From: Paragonimus skrjabini miyazakii
Lineage: Eukaryota > Platyhelminthes > Trematoda > Plagiorchiida > Troglotrematidae
Length of the DNA stretch: 64,000 bases
Assembly: GCA_014338405.1 (NCBI GenBank)
Contig: JTDE01000136.1
Coordinates: forward strand, 244,229 to 308,228
Direction of reading: 5' to 3'
Shown here: piece after piece, positions 12,331-24,500 of the stretch
How positions within the stretch are numbered: position 1 is the first letter of the stretch
How the letters are laid out: every line of letters starts with the position of its first letter
Notes under the pieces: model-generated
Seen by the model: only the letters and a program-made list of their open reading frames with translations
What the model was told of the DNA's origin: nothing
Database searches by the model: none
Program-made: the position numbers and the translations under genes

Positions 12331-14247
12331 ATCAGAGTATTCGGTGGGTCAGTATTGCGCACATCGGAGTAGGTACATATCGCACTGTCCCGAATATTGG
12401 AAAATAGCAAATCGGTTGGTGAGTTCTATCATTTAATGTGTGCGTGATGTGAGTACCAAGTTTGAACCGTTATGGGTCACCATGTTTTCGTGAGCTTTTT
12501 GATGTAACATCACCAATGTTTTCTGTGGTTCATTGTTTTTACCGGAGATAAACTAATACATTTGTATGTTTCTTCTCTTTCTTTTCTGGCATGAGTTTAG
12601 GATTTCTGAATCAGTAGCGCGAATAACGCACCATCAAGTGTAATGAAATTTAGTATTTTGTAAGTAAAACGAAAGCGTGCGATATAGCATCTTCCTACGT
12701 TTGAAAACGTATCAGAACACGGGAAAAATCGGCAAACCTACATAGAATTAGTTGGCAAATGCAATCAGATACGCAGCAATGCCCACACATCTGATGATCT
12801 TTAGCAATGCAGTGAGCAGGTAGCCATGATAAGTGTAATACCATTTTATCCTTTCATGTTTACCAATGCGGTGGAAATTCGTACAGATCTGTGTAAACAT
12901 TCTGCTTACAAAACATTTTGGTCACTTAGGTAATGAGTTTGATGGAATTGCCACCTAATATGTTTATCATTAGTGGGTAACGCTAGAAAATTTTATAGGT
13001 CAACATTAAATCTGTTTTTATTTCATCAGCAAGTACCCGAAAGATGCTAAGATTTTTAAATGTTCCTTACAGGTCAGGCGGTTTAATGAACTGAAGGTAG
13101 CTGGCATTTTCTTCACGGTTACGTTCACTCAAATCACAGTCCGTCAGAGTGTCGCATGAACTTGAATGCAACCAACAACATTTCAACTTCTTCTTGTTTC
13201 AGCTCATCGATTTCTCAGAATTTGTACACTTTTAAAACGTGAGGTACAATATGGTCATCATATTGCAACGTCCAAACCTATACATAATCAAGACACGCAG
13301 TCGGATATATTTTTTATAAACGAGATTGCACAACAAATCAGCAAAAATGTTTTTTGAATTTGTTTTCTGTACGTCTATCACCGCAAAACGATCGAGGATT
13401 GTTAACACGAGACAGAATTCGATGCTGCTAGAAGTGAAAATTTATGGAGAGAAAAAACTCATGAACGATCCCATTATTTTACAGAAGTTTAACCCCTCGC
13501 TCAGTTTACATTTGGAACCATGCAATGCTACCACCGGTCAAATTGGCCGCGATTAATCAAATTAGTCTAAGGGTACTTCACTTAATTTGAATGTTATTAT
13601 TTTATTAATGAATATATGAAGCACCCTTCTTCTGGCATCACCGACTATCGATTATTTCAATATGTTCAGCTCAGTATAAATTAATGTATGGGTCGTTTGT
13701 AAACACGGGCAATGATCCACATGAAGCTCACTCTTTAACCATATTCGTCCTTGGTTTGAGACTAACGAGTCCAAACGTTGAATTATGAATTTAAACACAT
13801 GTAATGAAACGCATATCCAGTAGACGTAATGTTGTGCAGTTGTTATCAACGTTTTATATCCTCTATTCTCCGAATATTACTGATATATTCGTGGCTAATG
13901 CACAATTTTGGTTGCCCACACGACCATTCTAGCAAACGTGGTAAAATTGTCATAACTTGAAGTGTATTACTAACACAGGCTGTTAATATTCAACACGCAG
14001 GTCAGATCCATATGATTTTGTTGCAACTAATTTTTTGGGGATTGAATTAAAACGCTCATAAAATATGCATGGTCGAATATATGAGGGTGTTCTAGCCTAT
14101 GATGAGTTCATTGAATGATATATAAGAAAGATTTGTCTAGATTGTACGATACGAGCACATGGTTACAAGATGTTTTAGCTTTATAACTTTGTCGCGCAAT
14201 CTAAGCACATCCCACGGCAAACTACGTTTGAATGAATGTTTAGAAAA
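12331..14247. other. Unassigned sequence
   Basis: No supported gene. A good-looking splice acceptor (pyrimidine tract ending TTGTTTCAG at about 13202) is present, but the open frame after it is short before a possible donor and resembles no family. Confidence 0.4.
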
Positions 14248-14329
14248 ATTACTGATGAGTAGTAGGGGATTTGGATTTTCATATAGATTGAACATCAAAA
14301 GTCAAATTCCCCTACTACTCATCAGTAAT
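14248..14329. repeat. Palindrome at the left end of hammerhead element B
   Basis: The segment at 14248-14272 (beginning ATTACTGATGAGTAGTAGGG) is mirrored by 14303-14329 (ending CTACTACTCATCAGTAAT), leaving a short spacer. The left arm is also the left-end sequence of the hammerhead family (GTAGTAGGGGATTT..GATTTTCATAT, also seen at 55405). So the family end has been duplicated in inverted orientation here, replacing the usual arm sequence CACCCACAATTGATCG. Confidence 0.8.
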
Positions 14330-14700
14330 CAAATACCGCTCAACAAGTCAATGATTTCTGTTATTTCAACTTGTAGAGAAGTCCTAGTCAATGGGTCATC
14401 GATTGGAGTTAACAGACAGTAACTGTGTCTCCTCTCGATGCGATCGGGCAACCTGACCATTACTCACAAGCGAAAGTCGTGCCTAACGTGAGGTCATTGG
14501 CGCAGTGGTAAACACGGTTGCCTCATTGAAGCGTGGCCGGAGTTCTTTTCCTGGCCGTAGCAAAGATATGGACTACCGACGAGCCGCTCTAATGAGAGCG
14601 AAACTCGAGTCTAGTGCTTCTTTTTTATAAGGGCCGACTGGAAAGTCTATGGGAATGTGACAACTGCGATCAATTGTGGATGATGTTCAATTTGTATGTT
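14330..14700 (+). mobile_element. Hammerhead element B (tRNA-headed SINE-like, first subfamily)
   Basis: Blocks in order: GGGTCATCGATTGGAGTTAA, TCCTCTCGATGCGATCGGG, ACTCACAAGCGAAAGT, then a tRNA-like head with A box TTGGCGCAGTGGTAAACACG and a B-box position GGAGTTCTTTTCCTGG, then a hammerhead, GGGCCGACTGGAAAGTC and the right end GCGATCAATTGTGGATGATG. The order matches copies at 46640, 58790 (minus) and 62310. The presence of A and B boxes suggests RNA polymerase III transcription, as in tRNA-derived SINEs. No coding capacity. Confidence 0.8.
14570..14616 (+). ncRNA. Hammerhead ribozyme, slightly degraded
   Basis: Pattern: stem I strand ending GACTA, core CCGACGA (intact would be CTGACGA), stem II with a two-base insertion (GCCGCTCT/AGAGC), GAAA intact, CTCGAGTC with the cleavage cytosine, then TAGTGC. 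The U4-to-C change in the core should abolish or strongly reduce cleavage. Confidence 0.65.
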
Positions 14701-15161
14701 TGGAAAAATTGATTAAACCAACTCACTTGTTCGAAAGTCATCTATCTAAGGGTGTTTTTTGTGACTGCGTTGGTTTTTTGATTAGACATGCCAATGCAAT
14801 GTTCCGTTGTGTTTGAGCAGGTCGTTGCATCCCTTCTTGTCTCGACCAAAAGTTTAACTGTGGTTCATATGTTTGCGGAGTGAACGTGTTGCCCAGTGTG
14901 CAGTTAGCCTCTAGGCTACATGCTTTGATACGACAATAAACGCTCGCCCGTCGTGGAGTGAATAACAATGTGGCCAACAAAAAGAATGGTAAACACAAAT
15001 GTTTCTTAGTGACAAAGCTTCTCATAAATCACAACTATTCCAATCAGTGACTAGTTCAATCAGACATATTTATCCTATTGTCCAGTGAATTATTTTATAC
15101 TGTTTCCGACTAAATAATTCCAGCATTTTTCCTTAGCTGTTACTCTTCCTTTTGCTCTTAG

Positions 15162-15294
15162 GCTGAAATCGATCAACCGTTTTGTGTTTGGCCTGGAAAC
15201 GAGCAGCTATTCACTATAGACCCAGAAGGGCTTGAGAAAGAGTTTTCCGCAAACAGTTCACACACCAATAAGGTGATCATCGGGACTAACCGTT
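15162..15294 (+). CDS. Candidate internal exon of an unidentified host gene
   Basis: A 133-base segment is preceded by a long pyrimidine-rich tract ending in TTTTGCTCTTAG and followed by a consensus donor GTAAGT. Only one frame is open through it, giving 44 residues that start AEIDQPFCVWPGNEQLFTID and include LEKEFSANSSHTNKVIIG. The frame upstream is closed by the TAG formed by the acceptor itself, so an unspliced product would not read through; this is what an internal exon looks like. Composition is richer in G+C than its surroundings. I do not recognise the protein, and no partner exon was found with confidence. It could still be a chance frame. Confidence 0.4.
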
Positions 15295-16859
15295 GTAAGT
15301 TCAACTTAGCCAGTGTATATAATTATAAATATGTACTGCATTATAATCTTGATTTTCACATCACTTTTTAGTGCGTCGGTATTAGCAAACAGAGAACAGT
15401 ATTGAACGGTGTGAGCCAGATCTACAAAAGTTCGTAACTCACGTTTTGCCCAGTCTAACTTTTCTCACAGCCATGATCGGCTCAATAATTTTGTGCTTTT
15501 TAGAATTGCTAGGGAGAGATGTTTTTCAAGTTGAGTGATTTAGTTTTAGTCACTACTTTTAAGTTCGAATCAGTCCATATCTGAGTTGAATAGATCTGGT
15601 GTCCTTGTTATCAGATATGCTCACGACTGGAATGTACAAAATCTTTAAATTCTGTGACTGAGAAGTACTCTAGTCAAACGGTTTGGGATTTAAGTGAACT
15701 GCGTGAAATAACACATCGTCTGCACGAAATATTAGTTCATAGTATCATATGCTGATTATGAATGATGAATAATGAACCGTTACACCTGGGAAGTGTGTTC
15801 AATATGTATGACGTAATCGATTCACTTGCGAGACACACGATAAAATCTGAACCCCGTTTCAAAATGCACAGACACCTAACATCCTAATGTTTAAAGTAGA
15901 CAAGACCAAAGGAAGAGGAGTTCAACTGAACAATCACCATGATTACGCAAAATGCTCAGTCAGACTTGTGTGAAAACTTAGCACAAATTTGTTGTCACAA
16001 TGTATGACACCTATATCAGTCATGTTCTGAAATATTGGAGCATGTCCGCGTTTCTGTGCATTTTTGCCTTCGTTCGATGGCAGGAAACAATGAACTTAAT
16101 TATCGTAATTTCCAGCGTAGTCTTGAAAAACGGCCAAACTAAACTGCCACAAATATGGAAAAATATTGAAGATAATGAAATTAGAATGCAATCGATATTA
16201 CTTCTTTTTCCACTCATTTTAGCTAAGTTTACTAACATTTGGCAACCTAAAACATTGAGCATCCTACTAGAGTACTGCATATTGAACACACTGATGAATT
16301 GGATGTTGATTTGTTACACTTAACGTGATGTTGTTTACAGTCTGAACTTCGGAACAGACGCACTGATAACCGATTGCAGTTATCACACTGGAAGATATTC
16401 AGTCCTGAAAACAGACAATTTACCTGCTTTAATGCAGTTCGCACACTCTTTTGTCACAGGTGGACCATAGCTTCTTGTCTTGTGTCGGATGAATCATTTT
16501 TAAATGTATCGCTGTCTGATCATGACAGGGTGAACAATCATTGATGACCATTTGCGTTGCCAACCAGTTACATTTTGTTTGCATGCTTCCCGTTTGTTCT
16601 TTCAAGTTTAAGAGCGAAACTTTGATCACACACCTGGTTGATTACTTTGTTAGATTAAAACACTGAGTTCCCTTGATCCAGTTCGTCAATAACGATGAAA
16701 GACATGTCGCGATATGTGAACACTTTGTTTACTGTCTTCAGTCACGAACGTAGAACATCACAATATATAGGACATGGGGATAGCAAGAACAGTGGAATCA
16801 ATCAACGATCGAATTTACATGAAACAAGGACTGTTATCAGTTCCAGTGCAGACAAACTG
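15295..16859. other. Unassigned sequence
   Basis: If the exon at 15162-15294 is real this is intron. A 107-codon plus-strand frame (16000-16323) overlaps an 89-codon minus-strand frame; neither shows a known motif. Confidence 0.4.
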
Positions 16860-17370
16860 CGTGAGTCAGCAGTTTATGCACACAAAGGACTGAACGGCGA
16901 GTATTGAATGACATTACCTTGGAGAAGACAAGCAATTTCAGGTTCCGATTACGCAACAGTACTTGAAACGAGTCGGCGGGGTCAACAACGTGACCTGTTT
17001 CCATGTGTTTTGCAATGGATGAGGTCGGATTTCGTCTCAGTCACTCTTTTGTCGTTGCCTGTTGCGTCAAGTTACGCACCATCCACTTAGGCATGTGTTC
17101 AGCCATTATTTATCATAGGCACCAATCCGTTCTGCCGATACAGACGTCACCACATCTGCAAATGAACTGATAGATTACATGTGAGACAGAACAATTCGGT
17201 AGGTCACGATTATGAATAAGCTGAGTGACACTTCCAGTTGTGAGTAGCAACCGCAATTCAGCCGCCGGGTATGTACGGGTTAGAGCAGACTGTAATTTTT
17301 GACTTATGTCGGTTGTGATATGATAGCTTCTGAAAGGTAGGTTCAGAAAGTTAGTCGGGTAAGTTATAAT
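16860..17370 (-). pseudogene. Penelope-like element, GIY-YIG endonuclease region (broken)
   Basis: On the minus strand from about 17370, LNLPFRSYHITTD and LQSALTRTYPAAELRLLLTT precede SHVIYQFICRCGDVCIGRTD, a clear GIY-YIG signature with C-x-C, I-G and R-T retained. A stop follows (17113-17115). The product resumes with AEHMPKWM near 17090, then SSIAKHMETGHVVDPADSFQ at about 17020, LRNRNLKLLVFSKVMSF at about 16960 and VLCA followed by a stop near 16870. These are the C-terminal blocks of PLE proteins. The reverse transcriptase that should lie at higher coordinates is not recognisable. The copy has kept more of the nuclease motif than the one at 9664-10265 but is interrupted and dead. Confidence 0.8.
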
Positions 17371-20300
17371 GAACGACCAAGCTACGACTGTATCTTGACC
17401 ATTGGCAACAAAGAAATTATGCAAAAATAAATGTTGTACTGTCCAGTCGAAACTGACAGTTGTTCTTTTCTGTGACTGACAGTTGGTCACTGCATCGTTT
17501 ACATTTTTTTGATGTTTCAGCTTGACGATTAAAACATTTATCATTAACTTTATGTTGTGACATTGGCAAGTGTCGTGAAAAAAACTTGTACAAAAATTCA
17601 TATCAAAACCGGTGAAACGTAACAAAAATCGGGACAATGATTGACGTATGCTGTCGAGATTTTTCTGCTTAATTACGGGTTGTGAACTGTTGACATTAGT
17701 TCAAACTTCCGTTTGTTCAAGGTTCGAAGTTATAACATGCTTTCAAACTGGTTTGTGTTGTTTGAAATTAGACGCTGTTCGGTCAGACATCAACTGTATA
17801 ACCCACACAGGGGACAGACTCTTATATAATTGATGTACTTGTTCGAATGGAAGTTTTGATAAAATTGCGACTATTTGGTTTTAGACGCAAACAGATAACC
17901 ATCTTTACTAATAAGCTAATCAATGTATCTTCGTTGATACCACCCTCGGTTGTGATACATTATACATATCTATGTAAAATCGTTCACATCTTTACTCATG
18001 TCACTGTAATTTATCTCAACATTCCACCAGGTCAAAACGAAACATTTGTAACTATAAAACGCCTTCTAAACTACTTTTCTGAGTAAAAATTACAGTGAAG
18101 TATTTAGAGGTTCCAGAAGGACGCTATTGATATTTCTGAAATGATTGCAAATTTCAAGTTTGCCGCAAACTAATTCTGTGAATACGGCCTTGATAGTTTA
18201 TTTAATGGCTTGCCAATAGAACTTCGTTCAAACAAAAACTTTCCAAGGGCGAAAATCCTTCTCCAGAATTAATTGGAATTCACATATGAAGGTAGATTTT
18301 TTTGGCACACCGAAAGTAATCGCCCAGTAAATTACAATGTTTTCTTCACAAAATCATCAATGTAAGGTAGTGTGTAGACCAGATCGCCTCAGGTGTAACA
18401 GATTCTAAAACATAGTGAAGTGAACTGATGTAATGTACAAAATACAATGAGGTAGGTTGTTGGCTATAAGAAGTCAGACAGTCAAGTTGAAAATAGATGA
18501 AACGACATTTTTGGCACTTGTAGCAAGCATTCATGCGTTTTATCAATCTACACAAATTTGTTAGATGTACTGAACAAGTACATTCATGCGAAAATGGGAT
18601 TAATTAATTTATAATGAGGTTGTCGTTTTCAAATTACGGTTGGTTGTTCATGTGAAGATGAATGGCTTACATTTCTGATTAACTAATATTTACCTTTTGT
18701 CAGCAAGGTGAGGTTGAGTTGTGTAGTATGCGTGATTAGTGAGTGTTTTGAATTGTCACTTAGGTTGGAGAATATTCCAGTGTAAATAGCTAAGATGTGG
18801 TTGCCCGGATGTCAATTCTACAGTGTTTGCGATGCTTTTCGCGGTAGACCATATTTGTTGTGACGTAGATGTCAAAGTTAGTCTGTCACACTATTTTGAA
18901 CTTGTCATCTGAAGTGTGTGTATTCATATGTAGATCAGATGTTTTGTATCGGATTCTGTTGTATTTCGGTAGACCCTTATGAAAGCTGTTGCTGCATAAA
19001 TGAATCAAACACCGTGACGGTCTAAGTTGCGTAACATGGCAAGTTCGATTTAAATTTTGAGTTTTCCAAAAAGAAAGTGCTTTGTATATGTATGTTCGAT
19101 ATTGGTTTTTGTCTTCGTTGACAAGAAACCTTCTGTTTCGGTAAACCTATTCAAAGTTGCTTCTAAAGGATAAAATGCAACATTTGTATTCTATCGTTTA
19201 CTTCCCGCATTTCACTATTTGTAATGGAATGTTTATTTAACAACATAAGATGGTCAGGACGGGTGTTGACGCTTATCAAAGCTTATCCTTAACTGTGGTA
19301 GAGCAAGCAAAATGGGTGTGAAACATACTGGTTATACTGTCTATATACTGAATCGTACACCCACACGTATACTAATTCAGAGCAAGCGTGCATAATTTCT
19401 CGTTGTTATTCATCCAACTCGGCTATTTTTTCTCAAAGGAATGCTTGCACCTTTGACGTCGTCTGTCTCTTATGTTTTACTGTATTCCGTGCGAATCTAG
19501 TTGTGTTTATGCTGCCATAATGGTTGAAGTCATGGAAACTAGTTTGACAAAATTATCTTTCCTTGCTACTCGTCCATCTCAGAAGACACCGGAAAACTAC
19601 GCGTACATAAAGCGGATTGTCTGATATGCAAACATGGTTAGCTGGTCGCAAGTTACAGAATCGAAAGATTTGCAGAATCTACCTCTGAGGATGTGCATTA
19701 GAAGTAAGTAGAAAAGTATGCGGGACGTACGGTGAAAGATGCCATCTAACATAGGCCGCCTCACATGCTTTGAGCGGAATTGCTGTCAACATCATTTGTC
19801 AGCCTACCGTTTGAATGGCGTCTACTTGTCCGTTACTCAGTGTATGAACAGTTTATGAGCAGTTAAATCTTACGACTTACGATGCCACAGCTATTTTATT
19901 GTGATCTGACGAACAACTAACACTAATGGGATAAATAAGCCTGCAAACCGCATTGATTGAAATCCGGTCACTCACGCTATGCAATAACAGCAATGGGAGG
20001 GATAATGTGTCAGTGACTTCTGGTGCGAAATTCCGAAACTGGAATTTCACTGCAAAATTTATATTGTTCAAGGTGGGTAGTGCTAATATTCGGCCTAGAA
20101 GGACGGGTAGTGTGGATTAAGCTCAGTTCACCTACAAGCTAAAATAATGACAGTGATCGGGTCAACAAGTAGTATTTGGAATTATATTTCTTGGTTCCAA
20201 TCAATTGTCACCTTCGATTACCTAATCTAATTTGCTTATACTTATTCCTCGAATATGTTTGGATAACTCAACATTCGCTAGTGATTCTGTTGAGATAAAA

Positions 20301-20879
20301 CAACCGGTTGATAATAAAAGACACAGTTTACAAATTAGCATAAAATACAAACTAATCAAAAGATTGTCACCCCTTCTGTACAGACAATTACCGCTGAATG
20401 TCTGTATTCGTACTTGTGCGAACAAAACGCACTAGATCAAAAGGGACTCTCTAACAAATTGTCAGTAGGAGTAAAAATTAAAAGCACGTTACAAAAAAAA
20501 TCAGACTGACGTTTATGAGTTGCATTTTTTTAAATTTGAAATTAACCATGGCTTGTAGAAATAAAAACGCAGCCTGTGCGCTAAAATTCATCCTACCTGA
20601 GCCTGCGAAGATAAAAATTCCCACGGGGAAACATTTAATTACTGTTTCGGTTTTATACGCCAGCCAAAACTACAAACAAGGCAGCTGGTGAATATGATTA
20701 AACAACCCTTCGATAGTTGGTCGGTTACAAAATACGGGCTTTTGTCGACTTATTTTAACGATAAATTTAGAGAAAATCAAGAACACAACCTTCGGTGATG
20801 AGAAATCCATAGTGACACACTGAACAAATGTCTTGTTATTTGATTAAGTCAGCTACTTTGTAGTTTGTTTGGGTTGAGT
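17371..20879. other. Unassigned sequence
   Basis: No supported gene, RNA gene or repeat. Reading frames are short and featureless. The upstream half of the PLE whose 3' part lies at 16860-17370 would be expected here but cannot be recognised. Confidence 0.4.
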
Positions 20880-20950
20880 TATCTGCCCAAGTTTTTGAAA
20901 GGACGCACTCTTATCTGAGCTCGTCTGTTGTGTAGATATTTCCATTACTG
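20880..20950 (-). mobile_element. Remnant of a hammerhead element (J)
   Basis: Minus-strand reading gives ACAGACGAGCTCAGATAAGA followed by GTGCGTCCTTTCAAAAA, which resembles the family consensus CTGACGAGCTCTAATGAGAG and GTGC(T/G)TC(C/T)TTTCGAAAG, but the GAAACTCGAGTCTA segment is deleted. The copy is very decayed and the call rests on this short match. Confidence 0.35.
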
Positions 20951-21454
20951 AGATTTCGATTTTAGTCTATCTTTTCGTGAGGTAGTTCTATGGACCGCTG
21001 CGTCAGAAGCCTCATAATGAACTTAATCGGACTATCAAACGCGCGGCTAACTGAAGCGGTACGCGAGATACGTAGAAAAGTATAAGTGAATCGTAATGAC
21101 TAGAATCAAACGGAAAAATAGTGAATAAATGACTATTATGACAGCGGCGTGTTAGCACCCAAACAGGAGACAAAAGCCAGGCGGTTTGCGTGAGTACGTA
21201 TTGATGAGGTATGAACGATATCTTAACTGCAGAAATAGGTTCACCGGAGGGTCAGTGCAGCAACCAAAAGCAGAGTGATAGCATGGTGATGAAAATGCTT
21301 TAGTGGAATATGCTCCCGAATATTCAAACTACAGAAAACCATCACTTTCGTTCGTATGCGACAAGTTGAAGTTTGAAATGTTTCAAGCTGAAATCAAGAG
21401 CATGGTCAAGTAGCGCTGGATTTACTGGCTTCATATAACATATCATTTGTAGAG

Positions 21455-21560
21455 GTTTGAAGCTGTTGATTTCCCACAGACTTTTCAGTCTGCCTTCTCT
21501 GAACAAAACCAATAGACGCAGCTGTCGGTCTTCTTAGCGTTCGTCAGCATTACAATGTTG
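21455..21560 (-). mobile_element. Remnant of a hammerhead element (K)
   Basis: On the plus strand GAAGCTGTTGATTTCCCACA, GACTTTTCAGTC, then GCGTTCGTCAGCATTAC occur in the same order and spacing as the family's right end and ribozyme region read in reverse. The ribozyme core keeps CTGACGA but has GACA where GAAA should be. Inactive remnant. Confidence 0.5.
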
Positions 21561-24500
21561 CAAGCGTCAATTTGTCGGTACATTTAATCATATGTCAATA
21601 ATCCGTCAATAGTAATCCCTGTCGCTACACGAACTACCTAATCACGCTGCAAAATTACTGTAGCTGAAATAATTTTGCTTCACATTTGAGTAGATAAGCA
21701 AATCAAATGCAAAATTTATAACGTGTATGAAACAGTAACAGCGGCAGAAAACATTGGCTTAATCGTGGTTCCTATACTGGGGTTGTTCTTGCAAACTTGA
21801 AAATAGTACGTTATACATAATATTTATATGCGCATTTCAATTTTTAAAAACGTTAATGTGCCTACTTCCAAAAATATCATTTCGAAAATGTCCGTAATAA
21901 TTGGTCTTAAGCGTACCTCAGTTCCAACTTAGGATGAAAATATTCAACAGTAAACTGGTTATCGATATTAAAGCTACTTTTTTCAGTTTGTCTTCTAGGT
22001 AGCATGCTGAAAATTCTTACCTGTAAAGTTTTATTGATTAGGAAGTACCAGGAATCTGCTGTCATTTTGCTAATCCAATGATAAATCGTGACCAAACATG
22101 TGAACCAAGTATAGTATACATTTTTTTTCAGACAGTCGCACAGACGGAGAGAAAACATAGGATAAAGAAGCCTTAACAGCCATTTTTGCTGCAAGGTCTT
22201 GAGAGCTATGGACATTGGGATGACCCATTCTGACAAAGTTATTGGAGCATGAGATAAAGAAAGGTTTTGGTTATGCAGTTATCAACAACCATCGTTGTCT
22301 TTTTGGCAGTATACTACTGTATCATTGAACAGCAGTAATATGTGTTGAATTCTACGAAACATGTCAAACATGCGTATTCAACTTGATTAGTATTCTAGGA
22401 TGTAAGCATTCAGTGTTCACACTATTATTTGCAAACAGTTACTAGGCAACGTAATACAGTTAATTGTAACTGAAGTAGTGGAAAGCTCTAAACTTTTAAC
22501 TATCAAATAAGCAACGGTTATGAGTCAAAATTTCAAACCGTGACCGATAATTTTGAGCATGCACTGAAACATCATATTGTACGCGTCTACTAATTAGTTA
22601 AAACTGAGCTGCTCGTTATTTAATTTATGTATTATAACATCCTGGGTGAAGACAAGTGTTGCATGGTGGCTAAGTTACGTCGGCGATGGAAAAGGTGTAT
22701 ATACTGTTTGACTGGCATTTCTTTTTATAGCTGCCATAAATTAGTTTACCTCTTGGAGCTATTATGCCACTTACAGTGATAACCTCAAGCCTGTTATCAT
22801 GAGAGATCGTGTTTGGTGTTTGAGTTGTTCTGTCTTAACGTTGTATAAAAAGATTCATTTCACAACGGTTTATGTTTGACCACTAGTAAAAATACACAAA
22901 CATCGTGGGAACTGACCAACGGACTTTACTGTTTGAAATCAGGACACCGTTCTTCACGGTCTTTATGAATTCAAAATTGAATATAAGGTGATTGTTCGAG
23001 TCAGTCTATAGTCAGCTGAAGTTTGAGACTTTTTCTCAAGCGATATAGATTGGACACAACCATATTTAAACAATATCTGGTTTTTGATCACTTTGTCCCT
23101 TATACATTGTTATTGCATGCAATATCTGTTCCACCAATAACAACTAAATAATAAACGTCAGGAAAAACAAACAGTTGACAGTGTATTCATCCAATAAATT
23201 ATCTAGCGAACAGTTATGCGAAGTTGAAATATGTGGAGCACTCTCACAACAAGACGGCTGTTGTGAATAAATTTACGATTGACGTATCTCTTCATAATCG
23301 GTTTCAATCTATTTCTTCTGTTAGATGTATTTCGGCTTGGCCTTAATGCATACAATCGGGAAATTAGCTGGAGTGAGAAACGTAGATTCATAAATTAAGG
23401 ATCTCCCTCTTTTTTGTTATTTCCAACACAAACCAGTCACCAAATAAATCTTATCTGTCCCCGCAAGGAGATGTTTTTGGTAAATACAAATTGATGATTG
23501 AATACTAATAACACAATTATTGTACGCTAAAAGATCACTTCGACTAGCAAACGATGATGTTGGACGTTATACACGTTGTGACATCGAAGATAAAAATTTC
23601 AAACTTTTCAGCAGTAATATGGATAATCGATAACCGTTTTTTAGTTTACAATAACTGTTTCTCACAATGAGCCACTGGGACTTAACAGGTGACGAATGGT
23701 TGTTAGTAAATGCTAACCACTTTCGATCACTTGTTACTCGTTGTTTAGTCTTTTAAAGCGATTAACACATTGTTGCCGTCAATAAACTGCGATGGATAAA
23801 CTTGCTTGGGGTGAGTACACATTGATACTATCAGGTTTATATTATGTACGGAAGTTCACTACACCGATATTTAAAATCTGACAATTGGATTTCAGATAGG
23901 TCAAACATCTTAGGGATTGGTAACTCTGTGGTTAATATTCTCGTCAGATTACACTCTTTACACATTGAGGTTAAGCGGCTTTATATCATGAAAGTTAAAA
24001 ATACATATCTGTTCAAGATAGCAAGAATTAATTAACTGGACACAGAACATGCATTAAGTTTGATAACCGGGAGTTTTGAAACAGTCTGAAACAAGTGCAA
24101 AAGCAATTAAGAGACCACCGTTGTTTTGGTAACACATTTGACCCCTTTTAACCTCGTAACCACTGTTTTCATAAACAAAATGCTGGCACCTGACAGCGGA
24201 ATATTACAATTGGAACTGGATTATTTTTTTTAAAATGAGTCAAAACGCACTTCAAATAATTGCAAGCTCAATTAACTAGTTATGTTATGATGATCCACGA
24301 AAACATAATAGGCACAAAATCAGCGGTAATAAACATCACATATTGTCAACAAATGCCATCCCTTTGTGGCAGTGTTCAGTTTAGAGCATGATACACCCTC
24401 TACAGTGAAGCTAACGGCTAAAATGCTATTCACTTTGTTCCATGAAGTTAGTCGCTATAACCGAGCTAAGGAGTATGGATCATGAGAACAGTGAACTGGC

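Noticed and set aside
14251..14329. CTGATGAG inside the palindrome, considered as a hammerhead core
   Set aside because: No stem II, GAAA or cleavage-site sequence follows; it belongs to the element terminus.
21907..22236. Minus-strand frame with donor-like CAG|GTAAGA, considered as a host exon
   Set aside because: The frame reads straight through the presumed donor, and an acceptor-like string follows only 14 bases later; no protein similarity recognised.
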